Made by a program: the position numbers and the translations under genes | Origin: Nostoc sp. 'Peltigera membranacea cyanobiont' N6 | Lineage (GTDB): Bacteria > Cyanobacteriota > Cyanobacteriia > Cyanobacteriales > Nostocaceae | Reading direction: 5' to 3' | Length of the DNA: 44,777 nucleotides | Assembly (NCBI RefSeq): GCF_002949735.1 | Contig: NZ_CP026686.1 | Coordinates: forward strand, 1 to 44,777 | The notes under the pieces: generated by a model | What the model saw: the letters and a program-made list of their open reading frames with translations, nothing else | Told to the model about the DNA's origin: nothing | The model's database searches: none | Part shown: positions 7,980 to 16,671 of the stretch, one piece after another | Position numbering within the stretch: position 1 is the first letter of the stretch | Layout: the number at the start of each line of letters is the position of its first letter

Positions 7980-9449
7980 ATGAATCTAATTGAAGTCAGC
8001 CAAGTCGGTAAAACCTTTTATAAAGGTTTTAATAAATATCCTATTCTTAATCAGATTAACTTTTTTGTTGAGAAAGGAGAATTTGTAGTATTGCGAGGAG
8101 AAAATGGTGCAGGTAAAACTACTTTACTTAATTTAATTTTAGGAATTCTCCAACCGAGTGAAGGAGAAGTCAAACTTATGGGGCTTTCTCCTCAAGAATC
8201 ATCTGCAAAAACGTCTGTAGGTGTGGTTGTACAAGAAACAAATGTTCCACCCAATTTGAAAGTTAAAGAACTTGTCCAGCTTGTATGCAGCTACTATCCT
8301 AATTCACAGACAGTTTCGGCTATTTTAAAAAAGGTCGGTCTTGAAGATAAATCTGAAGCATGGGTTAGTAAGTTAGCTGGTGGGCAAAAGCAACGTTTAT
8401 ATTTTGCTCTTGCTTTAGTAGGTAATCCAGAACTTCTTATACTTGATGAACCTACGAAATCCTTAGATGCTAAAGGCTATGAACTTTTTTGGCAAGAAAT
8501 AAGACGTTACCGAGAGCAAGGTGTAACCATTTTAATGATTACACATAGTCAGTCAGATTTGAAGGAGCTTAGTCAACTTGCAACTCGTTATGTAACTCTT
8601 CATCCACTTGATGAAGCACCCCCTGAAGGTCAAGTTAGTCAAGCAGAGAGTATCACGAGTCAAGAAGAAATATTAGTTAAACTTGAAAATCAAGAGAAGC
8701 CACAAACAGAAATTGTAATTCACCCACAAAATGCTGCATTCATATTTATACAGCAAATGTGGGTAGAAATAATTCAATTATTGCGTACACCTCTGTTTTT
8801 ATTAGGTATTATTCTATTTGCGTGCTGTATTACCGTATTTCCATTTCAGGGTGAAGTTGCAAAGCAAGCACTATTATCATTTAGTGTTTTAATTTTACTG
8901 ACTATTACAATTGAGCGATTAGGTAAGAGAGTGTCAGTTGAACGCGCTGAAGGTTGGTTAAAATTGCTGCGTGTAACCCCATTACCACCAGTTATATATA
9001 TAGCTGCAAAACTTGTAACAACTCTCCTAATATGTGCCATAACTATTACGTTAATTATGGTATTAGGAGTCTGGCGATTAAAAATAGAAACTGATATCGG
9101 ACAACTATTACTTATTTTCCTCAGCTTAGTTTTAGGAGTGATACCCTTTGCAGTTTTTGGCCTAGCCCTAAGTTACTTGACACAACCTAAAAGTTACGAC
9201 TCTATTGCTGGTTTATCGATTCCTATCGGCTTGGCCAGTTGCGGTGCTTTACCTCTAACTCATCCACATTTTTTAGAGGATGTAGTCGCTTTTTCACCGT
9301 TTTACCACTATCGAGAACTAACGCTATGGGCAGCAGGTCTAAGTTATGATCAACATCTCTCGCTACATTTACTATGGTTATTATGGGCTGGAGGGGTGTT
9401 TGGATTGATGGCTGTATGGGCATATAAACGTGATTCTGTGATTCAATAG
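7980..9449 (+). CDS. ABC transporter, ATP-binding domain fused to ABC-2 permease
   Basis: 489 aa. I start it at ATG 7980 (the frame is open from 7830, but that part overlaps the previous gene). The ATPase domain has Walker A GENGAGKTT at 40-48, signature LAGGQ at 132-136, Walker B LLILDEP at 152-158 and switch His189 (MITHS). From about residue 250 the protein becomes an ABC-2-type permease with about six hydrophobic segments (for example FLLGIILFACCITVF and LVTTLLICAITITLIMVLG). One chain holds one ATPase and one membrane domain, so a homodimer would be a complete exporter. Such exporters move peptides, drugs or lipids outward. The substrate may be a neighbouring gene product. Confidence 0.9.
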   Translation: MNLIEVSQVGKTFYKGFNKYPILNQINFFVEKGEFVVLRGENGAGKTTLLNLILGILQPSEGEVKLMGLSPQESSAKTSVGVVVQETNVPPNLKVKELVQLVCSYYPNSQTVSAILKKVGLEDKSEAWVSKLAGGQKQRLYFALALVGNPELLILDEPTKSLDAKGYELFWQEIRRYREQGVTILMITHSQSDLKELSQLATRYVTLHPLDEAPPEGQVSQAESITSQEEILVKLENQEKPQTEIVIHPQNAAFIFIQQMWVEIIQLLRTPLFLLGIILFACCITVFPFQGEVAKQALLSFSVLILLTITIERLGKRVSVERAEGWLKLLRVTPLPPVIYIAAKLVTTLLICAITITLIMVLGVWRLKIETDIGQLLLIFLSLVLGVIPFAVFGLALSYLTQPKSYDSIAGLSIPIGLASCGALPLTHPHFLEDVVAFSPFYHYRELTLWAAGLSYDQHLSLHLLWLLWAGGVFGLMAVWAYKRDSVIQ

Positions 9450-9601
9450 CGTTTTATCTCCTTAATCGGTATAACACGGAGATTCTTCAGCAAAATTTTA
9501 ATAAATCTTTGTTAATTTCTAGAATCATTTTCACAAGTTCTTCGCCAATATCTTCTTCCTTAAACAGATAGTGGAGTGAAGAACTTGAAAATTTTATATT
9601 T

Positions 9602-10429
9602 ATGTCCAAAGGGGATCACATCTACGTTGTATGTGGAGCATACACCCATCACGGTATTGACTGCGGGGATGGCAGAGTTATTCACTACACCAAATCATCG
9701 GGATCAGGAATTATAGCTCGAAATTCTCTCTCAGCTTTTGCATCTGGTAAACCCATATTAGCTAGGAAATATGACAAATGCGATTCACCCAATGTTGTTA
9801 TGCAAAGGGCAGAGGAGCGATTGGGTGAAGTAGCTTACGATCTACTTTTTAATAACTGTGAGCATTTCGCCACATGGTGTAAAACTGGTATTCACAAAAG
9901 TGAGCAAGTCAAAAATGCTGGAGCAGTTGCAGGAGGAGCATCTGGAAGCGGAGCCGCAGTCGCAGGTAGTCTCGGAGTTGTTAGTGCTGCTGGAGCTGCG
10001 GCGGGGCTAAGTGGAGCCGGGATTATGTCAGGTCTGGCTACAGTTGGTGGAGTTGTTGGTGGTGGTGCAGTCGCAGGTATTGGCGCACTTGGTATGGCTC
10101 CTGCGGCAATAACAACCTTAGCAATGAATAAGGTTTTGGAAGATGATGAAGATTTTACTAGCGAGGAGCGAGAAGCGCGTGCGGTTGGCAGAACGATGAC
10201 GACTGTTGGAGCTGCGGCGGGCACTGCGGGAGCCGTTAGTGCTGTTGCAGCTTTCGGAAGCGTTGCTGGTTTGAGTGGTGCTGGAATAACTTCTGGATTA
10301 GCAGCTATTGGATCAACAGTAGGACTGGGAATGGCCGGAGGTGTTGCTATTACGGTTGCCGCGCCTGCTGTTGCTGCTGCTGCTGTCGGGTTTAGTGCTT
10401 ACCAGATATGGAAATGGATTTCAGAATAA
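9602..10429 (+). CDS. LRAT-like (NlpC/P60 superfamily) protein with glycine-rich membrane tail
   Basis: 275 aa. Residues 1-95 match the LRAT/H-rev107-like circularly permuted papain fold: an early GDHIYV, His17 in THHGID, His28 in GRVIHYT, and the catalytic-type NCEHF with Cys86. Relatives transfer or hydrolyse acyl chains of phospholipids, so acyl-lipid chemistry is inferred. Residues 105-270 are Gly/Ala-rich with an internal duplication: GLSGAGIMSGLA and GLSGAGITSGLA occur about 120 residues apart. Each copy is followed by hydrophobic stretches able to insert in membranes, separated by an acidic linker (LEDDEDFTSEEREA). A 152-bp gap separates it from the ABC gene and 59 bp from the next gene. 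Confidence 0.8.
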   Translation: MSKGDHIYVVCGAYTHHGIDCGDGRVIHYTKSSGSGIIARNSLSAFASGKPILARKYDKCDSPNVVMQRAEERLGEVAYDLLFNNCEHFATWCKTGIHKSEQVKNAGAVAGGASGSGAAVAGSLGVVSAAGAAAGLSGAGIMSGLATVGGVVGGGAVAGIGALGMAPAAITTLAMNKVLEDDEDFTSEEREARAVGRTMTTVGAAAGTAGAVSAVAAFGSVAGLSGAGITSGLAAIGSTVGLGMAGGVAITVAAPAVAAAAVGFSAYQIWKWISE

Positions 10430-10488
10430 CAAGTCATCACTTTTCTCTTCCAATTGCAGTACGAAAGCCATAAAAGGAAAAGTTAAAT

Positions 10489-10770
10489 ATGGAAATCAAG
10501 TGTCCCAATTGTAAAAAGCTTGTTGAATTTCAAAAAGATGAGAGTGGTAACTGGGTAGGACGTATTGTTGGTGGTGGTGTTGGAGCCGGATTGGGCTATG
10601 GGATTGGTGCAGGTCTTGGCATAGCAGGAGCTATATTAGGCTCTCCAATTGCAATACCAGCTGGTTTAGCAGTTGCGACAGTTGGAGGGATAATAGGCTT
10701 TTTAGCTGGTGACAAAGCAGCTGGAAACTCTGCCAAATGTCCCAGTTGTGGGCATGAAATAAATTTTTGA
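10489..10770 (+). CDS. Glycine-zipper protein bracketed by zinc-knuckle halves
   Basis: 93 aa. An N-terminal CPNC (C5, C8) and a C-terminal CPSC (C84, C87) could make one four-Cys zinc site, or pair between subunits. Between them residues 24-75 form a glycine-zipper hydrophobic region (GGGVGAGLGYGIGAGLG and later GGIIGFLAG), long enough for a two-helix hairpin. If both helices cross the membrane, the two CxxC knuckles end on the same side. AAAGGAAAAG precedes ATG 10489. It is the last gene before the terminator at 10867. The family is not recognised; the shared glycine-rich style with the preceding LRAT protein suggests a common membrane role. Confidence 0.75.
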   Translation: MEIKCPNCKKLVEFQKDESGNWVGRIVGGGVGAGLGYGIGAGLGIAGAILGSPIAIPAGLAVATVGGIIGFLAGDKAAGNSAKCPSCGHEINF

Positions 10771-10866
10771 ATACCAGAACAAATAAAATTATTCAAAAAC
10801 CACATTCCCTGCATCAAAGATGTCAGTTAATTGATAGCAAGAAATAATGATATCAAATTTGATATC

Positions 10867-10908
10867 AAAACCCTGCCAAGATATATATCTTGGCGGGGTT
10901 TTGTTTTG
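10867..10908 (+). terminator. Intrinsic terminator ending the 6.9-10.8 kb operon
   Basis: A hairpin of 16-17 bp has left arm aaaaccctgccaagata, a short AT loop and right arm tatcttggcggggtttt, with one G-T wobble. It is followed by gttttgg, giving a T-rich tail. The flanking A and T runs make it potentially bidirectional. It lies about 95 bp after the stop of the zinc/glycine-zipper gene. Confidence 0.85.
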
Positions 10909-11341
10909 GAATCGGATACTCATGTAACTTATGGACTTCACGAGCTTGATAGCAACAATTTACCAAACTGCGTATATAAGCAAGTACAGACGATTTTGAT
11001 ATCAATAATTTGAATCTCTACCTCTTATAAACAGAAGTAGAACACCCTAAACCCAAAACATGGATAATGGTGTCCGCTATTATTCACTTTCTGTTCATTT
11101 ACCGTCAGATCACGTACTTCCTCGTCAATCCTTACACTTTTATCTCAGAAAATTTCTCCCTTTTGCCCGACTTGACTGTAAATCATCTGACAAATACTTC
11201 CCAAACCCCTCTCACCAGCACGCTAGGAGATAGTGCGACAATAGGATTTTTCGCACCACTTAGAATAATAAACACGCCTTTTACAACTAAGATGTTGAAA
11301 TAGCATTAAACTGACGCTGCCCCTGTGCTGCTGACTAACCA
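10909..11341. other. Gene-free spacer before recombinase, with one inverted repeat
   Basis: No convincing gene: the open frames here are short and lack ribosome sites or family resemblance. One inverted repeat, GTGCGA then 13 bases then TCGCAC, lies at about 11233-11257, roughly 85 bp upstream of the tyrosine recombinase start. It could be an operator or a recombinase-binding site. Nothing else stands out. Confidence 0.4.
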
Positions 11342-12334
11342 ATGACACCGATCCACCCGGAAAATCTTAGCGTTCTAGAAAACTCACTGGCGTTAGCGAT
11401 CGGTGAGGATTTTTCTTTAGAAAACGACCCCGACGTTATCCAGCAGTTGATTGGGGATAAGCGGAGTGAAAACACTAAGCGCGAATACCAAAAGGATTTG
11501 AAAGATTTTTTTCTGTTCGTTGTTAAGAAAGAACCCAGTCGGGATTTGGTTCTAGAGTTTCTGCACTTGGAACAGCGTCACGCCGTTGCTGTGGTTCTCA
11601 AGTACAAGGCGCACCTGATTAAGAAAAAATTAGCTGAAGCTACGGTGAATCGTCGCCTTAGTGCTATCAAGTCAATGGTTGAGATGGGGCGACGGCTGGG
11701 AGTCTGCAATTTCTCCCTGGATGATGTCAAAGGTGAGAAGGTCGAAACCTACCGTGACACAATGGGTATTCCAGCCGAGGACTATGCTTTAGTGATAGCG
11801 TTGGTTGACCGCAGTACTCTTAAGGGCAAGCGCGATTATGCCATTATGCGGTTACTTTGGGATAATGGCTTGCGTCGTCAGGAGATAGTCAATCTAAATG
11901 TGCGTGACTTTAACGCTAAGGAGAAAACTCTTGCAATCCTGGGTAAAGGGAAGGGTAGCCAGAAGGAAGTTCTTGACCTATCGGACAAAACCGCCGACGC
12001 AATCGCCAGTTGGATCAAAGCCAGTAAGAAGAAACGTAGTAATGAAGCGCTTTTCACGGTGCTGGCATACCACAAGAATGGAGCGAGATTAACCGGAGAG
12101 GCAATCAGGCGACTGGTGGATGGGCTATGTAAACAAGCCGGAATTACTAAGAAGATGTCACCGCATCGTGTTCGCCACAGTGCGATTACCACAGTATTGG
12201 ATCTCAATAATGGCAACTACCGTGCTACTCAGCGATTCAGCAGACACGCCCAAGTGCAGACGGTGTTGAAATATGATGACAACCGCCAGCGCTTGCAAAA
12301 GCAGATGAGTGATTCGATATCAGAATTGATTTAG
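11342..12334 (+). CDS. Tyrosine recombinase (XerC/XerD-like integrase)
   Basis: 330 aa with an intact catalytic set: Arg178 in DNGLRRQE, Lys near 202-204 in GKGKGSQK, His275 and Arg278 in SPHRVRHS, His302 in FSRHA and nucleophile Tyr311 in LKYDDNR. The N-terminal SAM-like core-binding domain covers about 30-125. Such enzymes resolve plasmid multimers or integrate elements at short inverted-repeat core sites. A single-copy resolvase for this replicon is plausible. A truncated paralogue lies at 3579-3815. No RBS is obvious at ATG 11342, but the N-terminus fits well. Confidence 0.92.
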   Translation: MTPIHPENLSVLENSLALAIGEDFSLENDPDVIQQLIGDKRSENTKREYQKDLKDFFLFVVKKEPSRDLVLEFLHLEQRHAVAVVLKYKAHLIKKKLAEATVNRRLSAIKSMVEMGRRLGVCNFSLDDVKGEKVETYRDTMGIPAEDYALVIALVDRSTLKGKRDYAIMRLLWDNGLRRQEIVNLNVRDFNAKEKTLAILGKGKGSQKEVLDLSDKTADAIASWIKASKKKRSNEALFTVLAYHKNGARLTGEAIRRLVDGLCKQAGITKKMSPHRVRHSAITTVLDLNNGNYRATQRFSRHAQVQTVLKYDDNRQRLQKQMSDSISELI

Positions 12335-12382
12335 AAAAGACCTAAAGATGAGGTTGAAAGTATGGTGTTAACTTCAGATTAA

Positions 12383-13088
12383 TTACCTTTTCTTGCCCTT
12401 AGATTTCTTGCCTAAATTCTGTGAATCAAATCCTTTTGTGTTGGTCTTCGGTTTTTCTTTAGAGGATTTGGAGCTAGACACAGTTTCCTGTGCTTCTCTT
12501 TCTGAGCCGGTGAACAGACTGCCTAATTGCTGAAGAAAAGAGTTGTTTGGTTCTTCTCTTAGGATTTGCTGGTTATAAGCTTTTTGAAAGGCTGCTATCC
12601 CTTCTTCGCTCGTCATGTCAAACCCGGCTTGCATCCCACTCGTAATAAAACTTTTTGCCATACCCCCTTTCGCAGGATCAAACATCCAGTCTGTGAACTT
12701 GCCTCCGATTTTGGCAAGGTAGGTTGCGATTGCCCCGGCACTACGAAAGTTATACTCCCGCTTCAAGAAGTTCCAAAAGGCGACTAGTTCTGAGATGGCA
12801 TCCTCTGCTTCTGATCTGTGCATCAGCGTGAGCTTGCGCGGAAGAATATGTTCCATAACGATTTGTGCGTCTGCCTTAGTCATCTTGGGCAGGGTGAATC
12901 CTTCGTAGATGTAGGACAAGTCTTTTGAAAGTGGCAATCCATCCACCGAACTCAGGGTGTTCTTGGGCATAAGCTTCTCCTTCAGGAGACTTGGCGAACT
13001 GCTCGACTACACCATCTATGTAGTCGGCAAGAAGGGGTTCAGCTTCGTCGTAGTCGAGATTATTGAGTTGATTGATGTCAAATGGCAT
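12383..13088 (-). pseudogene. Frameshifted conserved cyanobacterial gene (unknown function)
   Basis: Two overlapping frames read as one gene. The first, from ATG 13088 with AAGGAG just upstream, encodes residues up to about HPEFGGWIATF near 12930. The second frame continues with YIYEGFTLPKMTKADAQ and runs to 12383, ending in a Lys/Ser-rich tail. The apparent ATG at 12970 (MPKNTLSS) is just the same DNA read in the other frame. Moving from the first to the second frame needs a +1 shift, consistent with one inserted base near the AAAA run at about 12930. The restored product would be about 235 aa. Alternatives are a sequencing error or programmed +1 frameshifting. Its role is unknown. Confidence 0.6.
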
Positions 13089-13283
13089 GGTTTTGCTCCT
13101 TGAGGTTGAGCAGACATACGCTCAATTTAGCAACAAAGGGACAAGGCTGATACATACTGTTCGCGTGGATTTATCTCTTAAACGGAATGCTAGGATACCG
13201 TTGTGCTACATAGATGTTTTAATACACTTAGTACCTGTTCTCATGGGAGCATCTCGTTCAATGTTCTTTAAACTAAGTCCTAT

Positions 13284-13628
13284 ATGAATCATGAAGAAGA
13301 CAATTCCCGTTGGGGGCAAAAGGGAGCTACTCTGAGCGATAAAACAGCCCAAAAAGAATTTAACCTTGATCTAGCAGAAATTCTTGAGGCTATCAAATCA
13401 GGAAAATTGCAATATCGGCACAATACTTTATATGGAAATCCCTGCTTTAAACTCTTAAGGAATGAGGTAGAAAATTTTGTAATTGAAAAATATGGGTCGG
13501 ATTATTTAAAAACTCAAAAGTGCAAAGCTGAATTATCAAAAATCAATACAGAAATCCGAAGTTTGAACCGAAAAATCTCGGAATTATCAAAAAGAAAAGA
13601 AGAACTTTTAGCAACCATTAATTCTTGA
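13284..13628 (+). CDS. Small excisionase/MerR-like DNA-binding protein with coiled-coil tail
   Basis: 114 aa. Residues 10-75 (KGATLSDKTAQKEFNLDLAEI, split here as a description, then GKLQYRHNTLYGNPCFKLLRNEVE) resemble the winged-helix of excisionase-like proteins, where a short helix-turn-helix is followed by a Y/F-rich wing. Residues 78-112 form a heptad-rich coiled coil (INTEIRSLNRKISELSKRKEEL), suggesting dimerization. The closeness of a tyrosine recombinase fits a recombination-directionality or regulatory role, but this is inference. It is transcribed alone, divergently from the frameshifted gene. Confidence 0.6.
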   Translation: MNHEEDNSRWGQKGATLSDKTAQKEFNLDLAEILEAIKSGKLQYRHNTLYGNPCFKLLRNEVENFVIEKYGSDYLKTQKCKAELSKINTEIRSLNRKISELSKRKEELLATINS

Positions 13629-13817
13629 CTGTGGTTGATTTAACTGAGGTTTTGCTTCAGCTAATAAAAGGAGGTTTTTTTAATTCTACAGCTTTCCTTG
13701 TAGCTTCTGAGTCCAACCAGAGCGGGACATCGCACTTTGGCAGCTTGGGAGCGGTATCTGGGGGTAACTGACAAAACTTAAGAAGCCAACCTGTAAAATT
13801 TTTTGAACCACATCACA

Positions 13818-13991
13818 TCACGCAGCCCAATCTCTACACAGTAACTCTGCCTGTTGCAGCACCGTCACCATCGCCTTCTCCTGCTTTTCTGGTGGATAGC
13901 CATATTTCCGCAGCAGACGCTTGACCAACCTTCGCAGATTAACCTTGACACTCTCTTTTACAGTCCAGTCATTGGTGACGTTGCTGGCGAT
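13818..13991 (-). pseudogene. C-terminal remnant of type I restriction subunit HsdR
   Basis: Read on the minus strand, about 57 codons give NDWTVKESVKVNLRRLVKR, then RKYGYPPEKQEKA and QQAELLCRDWAA, then a stop at 13818-13820. This matches the typical helical C-terminus of HsdR motor subunits (DWTVRESVRAKLR...RKYGYPP). The segment sits in the same reading frame as the GIY-YIG gene just upstream (stop at 13992-13994), which suggests that gene is inserted into or joined to the hsdR relic. No other part of a type I system is adjacent. Confidence 0.75.
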
Positions 13992-14972
13992 TTATGAGCC
14001 ATTGGATTCACCTTTAGAAATTCGTTTGGCAATTCTACTACCAACTCCTCTAAGACCTTGCTTATACTCTTCTTTTATTCTGTATATTTGTTTTCCTAGA
14101 GTTTCTCTATCTATATGATCATTAAAAACTAAATTTATGGGGTCTTGCAAGTAAGGTTGTATTTTATTGACAAAATCTTTTGGAATGGGAATTTTTAGGT
14201 CTGCTTTGATTTTATCTAATATATCTGCTTCTACAATTTTTATTTGCTCACCAGCTAAAGTCCCCATTCTAGTTTTAGTTAAAAGCTGACTAACTTTATC
14301 TAAAACACTGACTTCAACAACATACCCATTTACCAAAATCCTGCACTGGACTACACCGTATCTTCTTACATATTCCTTGTGTGGTGCTTCCCAAAGGTTA
14401 GAATAAGCTTTTCTAGTCCCAAATACATAACCTAATATACCACTAGATATTTCTATATCTTGTTCGGCGAACTCTCTTAGCTTTTCCCAATCAAGCATAA
14501 GATGAATAATTTGTAGTCCTGCTAATTTATTTTTTAACCACCAGTCAGGTGTGATGGAATTTTTATTTATCTGTCTGGGTGGCTCTATACCTAAAATTAC
14601 TAAAAAATCTGGTAATTTGAGTATTGTTTCTCTTAATAGATTTTCAGCAGGTAAAACCCTTTTTTTCTTGACTGGACTGCTATTAAGATGCGGTCTGTAC
14701 TGTGCTATTAATTTTTTCTCTTCTTCATCTAGGTTGATTTCGCTTAACTTATTGTAGTATATATAAAACTTTTTTTTATTTTGTGATGATAATTGGTAAA
14801 GCCTATGGTGCGCTTTCCCATTCCATCTCTTTTTCAGATTTTTTGCTTTTCCTATATACCATACTATATTGTTTTCATCTAATACATAGTAAATGCCTGA
14901 ATATTCTGGTAAAAAATGTTTATTTTTTAAATCAACCTTCTCTAAATTTAAAATTGACTCGTCAGCATTCAT
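13992..14972 (-). CDS. GIY-YIG nuclease-domain protein, 326 aa
   Basis: Residues 24-110 form a GIY-YIG nuclease: GIYYV at 26, YIGKAKNLKKRW with YIG at 39-41 and the conserved Arg at 49, and a late Glu-containing EEEKKLIAQYRPHLN that supplies the metal ligand and the Asn. The C-terminal 200 residues are not recognised (a segment contains EYVRRYGVVQCRILVNGYVVE) and may bind DNA. Stand-alone GIY-YIG proteins are mostly homing-type or repair endonucleases. It ends directly against an hsdR remnant in the same frame and follows another GIY-YIG-like gene after 61 bp, so the two may be co-transcribed. The DNA is AT-rich compared with the plasmid backbone. Confidence 0.8.
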   Translation of the reverse strand: MNADESILNLEKVDLKNKHFLPEYSGIYYVLDENNIVWYIGKAKNLKKRWNGKAHHRLYQLSSQNKKKFYIYYNKLSEINLDEEEKKLIAQYRPHLNSSPVKKKRVLPAENLLRETILKLPDFLVILGIEPPRQINKNSITPDWWLKNKLAGLQIIHLMLDWEKLREFAEQDIEISSGILGYVFGTRKAYSNLWEAPHKEYVRRYGVVQCRILVNGYVVEVSVLDKVSQLLTKTRMGTLAGEQIKIVEADILDKIKADLKIPIPKDFVNKIQPYLQDPINLVFNDHIDRETLGKQIYRIKEEYKQGLRGVGSRIAKRISKGESNGS

Positions 14973-15033
14973 ATACAGTATTAATGGTTGTCTAAATTCT
15001 TACATATCCCATAATAAGATTAATCAACTTAAT

Positions 15034-15663
15034 TTATAATAAATAATTGCTCCATACTTTTGACTCTAGATTTTGTTTATTGAAAAGAGGATTCCATTTC
15101 AAAATTAAGCTTTTTTCTAACTCTAGCCGATACTTATCCTTTATTAGGATAGGTAAGTTCCAACGAGCGATATAAATAGATGTTGAAATTCCATTTTCGT
15201 GATTTAAATTTTTATAGTAATCGATTTGTTTCTTCCGATGATGAGCAGCAAGAGAAGAATAATTAAGTGTACGCAAACGCCTACAGCAGTTTTTACTTTG
15301 ACCTATATATAAAATTAACGGAAGTACTTTATCTAAAATAAAGTAAATGCAAGCGTTATCAAATTGATTACTTTCTGTATAAAAATTTAATGGTTTGAGC
15401 GGCAAACTCAGAGGGTTAATAGTATCAGGATCTAGTTGACATTCGCAAGGTAGAGATGTGATATCAAACAGTTTTGTTTGTCCTCTAATTAAATTATTTT
15501 CTTTTTCAACCTGCTGAAATTCAAAAACCCGTGACTTGCTCTTTAGTAATACCTTATTACAGTTAATCGGTGGAAGATATATCAAATTTTTTAATGTGTT
15601 ATTTGAGCTAAATTCAGTGTTTGAAAATAAAGCTAACTGCTCGACAGATTCTTGGTGATGCAC
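15034..15663 (-). CDS. GIY-YIG-like nuclease protein, 209 aa
   Basis: The C-terminal half carries a divergent GIY-YIG fold: ACIYFILD for the first strand, LYIGQSKNCCRRLR with the conserved Arg, and a final ELEKSLILKWNPLFNKQN holding the metal-binding Glu and the Asn. The first strand is CIY rather than GIY. Residues 1-110 are variable and contain GQTKLFDI. It starts at ATG 15663 and lies 61 bp upstream of the second GIY-YIG gene. Activity is probable but the divergent motif leaves room for an inactive or regulatory role. Confidence 0.7.
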   Translation of the reverse strand: MHHQESVEQLALFSNTEFSSNNTLKNLIYLPPINCNKVLLKSKSRVFEFQQVEKENNLIRGQTKLFDITSLPCECQLDPDTINPLSLPLKPLNFYTESNQFDNACIYFILDKVLPLILYIGQSKNCCRRLRTLNYSSLAAHHRKKQIDYYKNLNHENGISTSIYIARWNLPILIKDKYRLELEKSLILKWNPLFNKQNLESKVWSNYLL

Positions 15664-15852
15664 TCAAATTAACCAAACTATACTTCCTCTGTCATAGCTT
15701 CGCAATCATGTAGGAGCAGTATTGCTACAGTGTAGAATCGATAAAGATTTAAGAAAAACGTGTCAATAAAATTGTGTATAAATACTTATTCATAACGTAA
15801 AAATTTTCCCCGTTGGGACAATGACCTTGCTCTCTCCCAAAGCACATAAAAT

Positions 15853-16296
15853 TTATAACCAAGATTCAATGGTCAATGTTCTCACTTGTTGAATTCTCTG
15901 AAAGTCGCTGTCGGCTGACACAACGGTAAGACCGTGTTGTAGAGCTACAGCAGCAATCCAAAGATCATTTTCATCAAAGCCTAGATCAGTGATTTTCGTT
16001 TTTCTCCGCTTACTTTTCTCTTTCGGTGCAAATTGATTGAATAAAGCGGCTTTCAGTTGCCCGTAGATAGTAGCAGTAAATCCATCAACATTATGGATGT
16101 ATATACCTGTTAGAAAACGGTTAATGAGGACTAAGTTACTTTCCTTGCGTTGAGAACGTTCTGCCATGTCTATCAGTTCGCCTTGAACGATGGCGCAGGT
16201 TGTAATCACAGAATTTTCAATATACTCAAGGCGAAGAAGCACATTGGTATTACCAAGAATTGCTTGACTACAGTGATTTGTATCTAACAGGTACAT
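15853..16296 (-). CDS. vapC: PIN-domain toxin, VapC-like
   Basis: 147 aa PIN-domain ribonuclease. The acidic active-site residues are visible: Asp5 in LLDTNH, Glu40 in VQGELID, Asp111 in ENDLWIAA, and Asp129/Asp131 in SADSDF. The family cuts tRNA or rRNA when freed from its antitoxin, so loss of the plasmid would release toxicity. The start codon overlaps the stop of the upstream antitoxin gene by one base, the usual translational coupling. Confidence 0.9.
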   Translation of the reverse strand: MYLLDTNHCSQAILGNTNVLLRLEYIENSVITTCAIVQGELIDMAERSQRKESNLVLINRFLTGIYIHNVDGFTATIYGQLKAALFNQFAPKEKSKRRKTKITDLGFDENDLWIAAVALQHGLTVVSADSDFQRIQQVRTLTIESWL

Positions 16297-16586
16297 TATT
16301 CAAAGGGGTTGTCGTAATCAAATTTGGCTTTGCCGCGAGTGGCATAAACTAGCTCAAGACACTCTTGTAAATCATCACCTGACCATTTACCAATTGTTTT
16401 TAAATGTTCGAGCAGTGAGCGACCTGTGGAATTAACTTCAGTGTGAGTAGTGGATTCTGCTACTTCTGGCGGGGTCTGTGTATGGGTTTCCTTTGTTTTC
16501 AGAAAGCGTAAAAAGTCTAGCGTTTCAGCCAAAATGGTGTCTGGGGAGGACTCAATTTCGATAAGAAGCAGTTCTTTGATAGTCAT
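16296..16586 (-). CDS. vapB: Antitoxin partner of the VapC-like toxin
   Basis: 96 aa. The N-terminal helix pair (KELLLIEIESSPDTILAETLDFLRFLK) resembles DUF2281-type antitoxins, and a flexible middle is followed by a C-terminal toxin-binding tail (RGKAKFDYDNPFE). GAGG lies about 10 bases before ATG 16586. It overlaps the toxin gene by one base. Such antitoxins usually autoregulate the pair, though no operator was identified. Confidence 0.8.
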   Translation of the reverse strand: MTIKELLLIEIESSPDTILAETLDFLRFLKTKETHTQTPPEVAESTTHTEVNSTGRSLLEHLKTIGKWSGDDLQECLELVYATRGKAKFDYDNPFE

Positions 16587-16671
16587 ATTAGGTATGTCCT
16601 CTACTGGAGCGAAGATCCAGGCATAGCTGCATCAGTCTTTTTCATTATCGCAATAGTTTCTTTTAGTTTTA

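Noticed and set aside
10831..11013. 60-aa plus-strand frame
   Set aside because: It runs through the intrinsic terminator and has no ribosome site or gene-like composition.
11067..11303. 78-aa plus-strand frame
   Set aside because: No family resemblance, no ribosome-binding site, covers the inverted repeat in a probable regulatory spacer.
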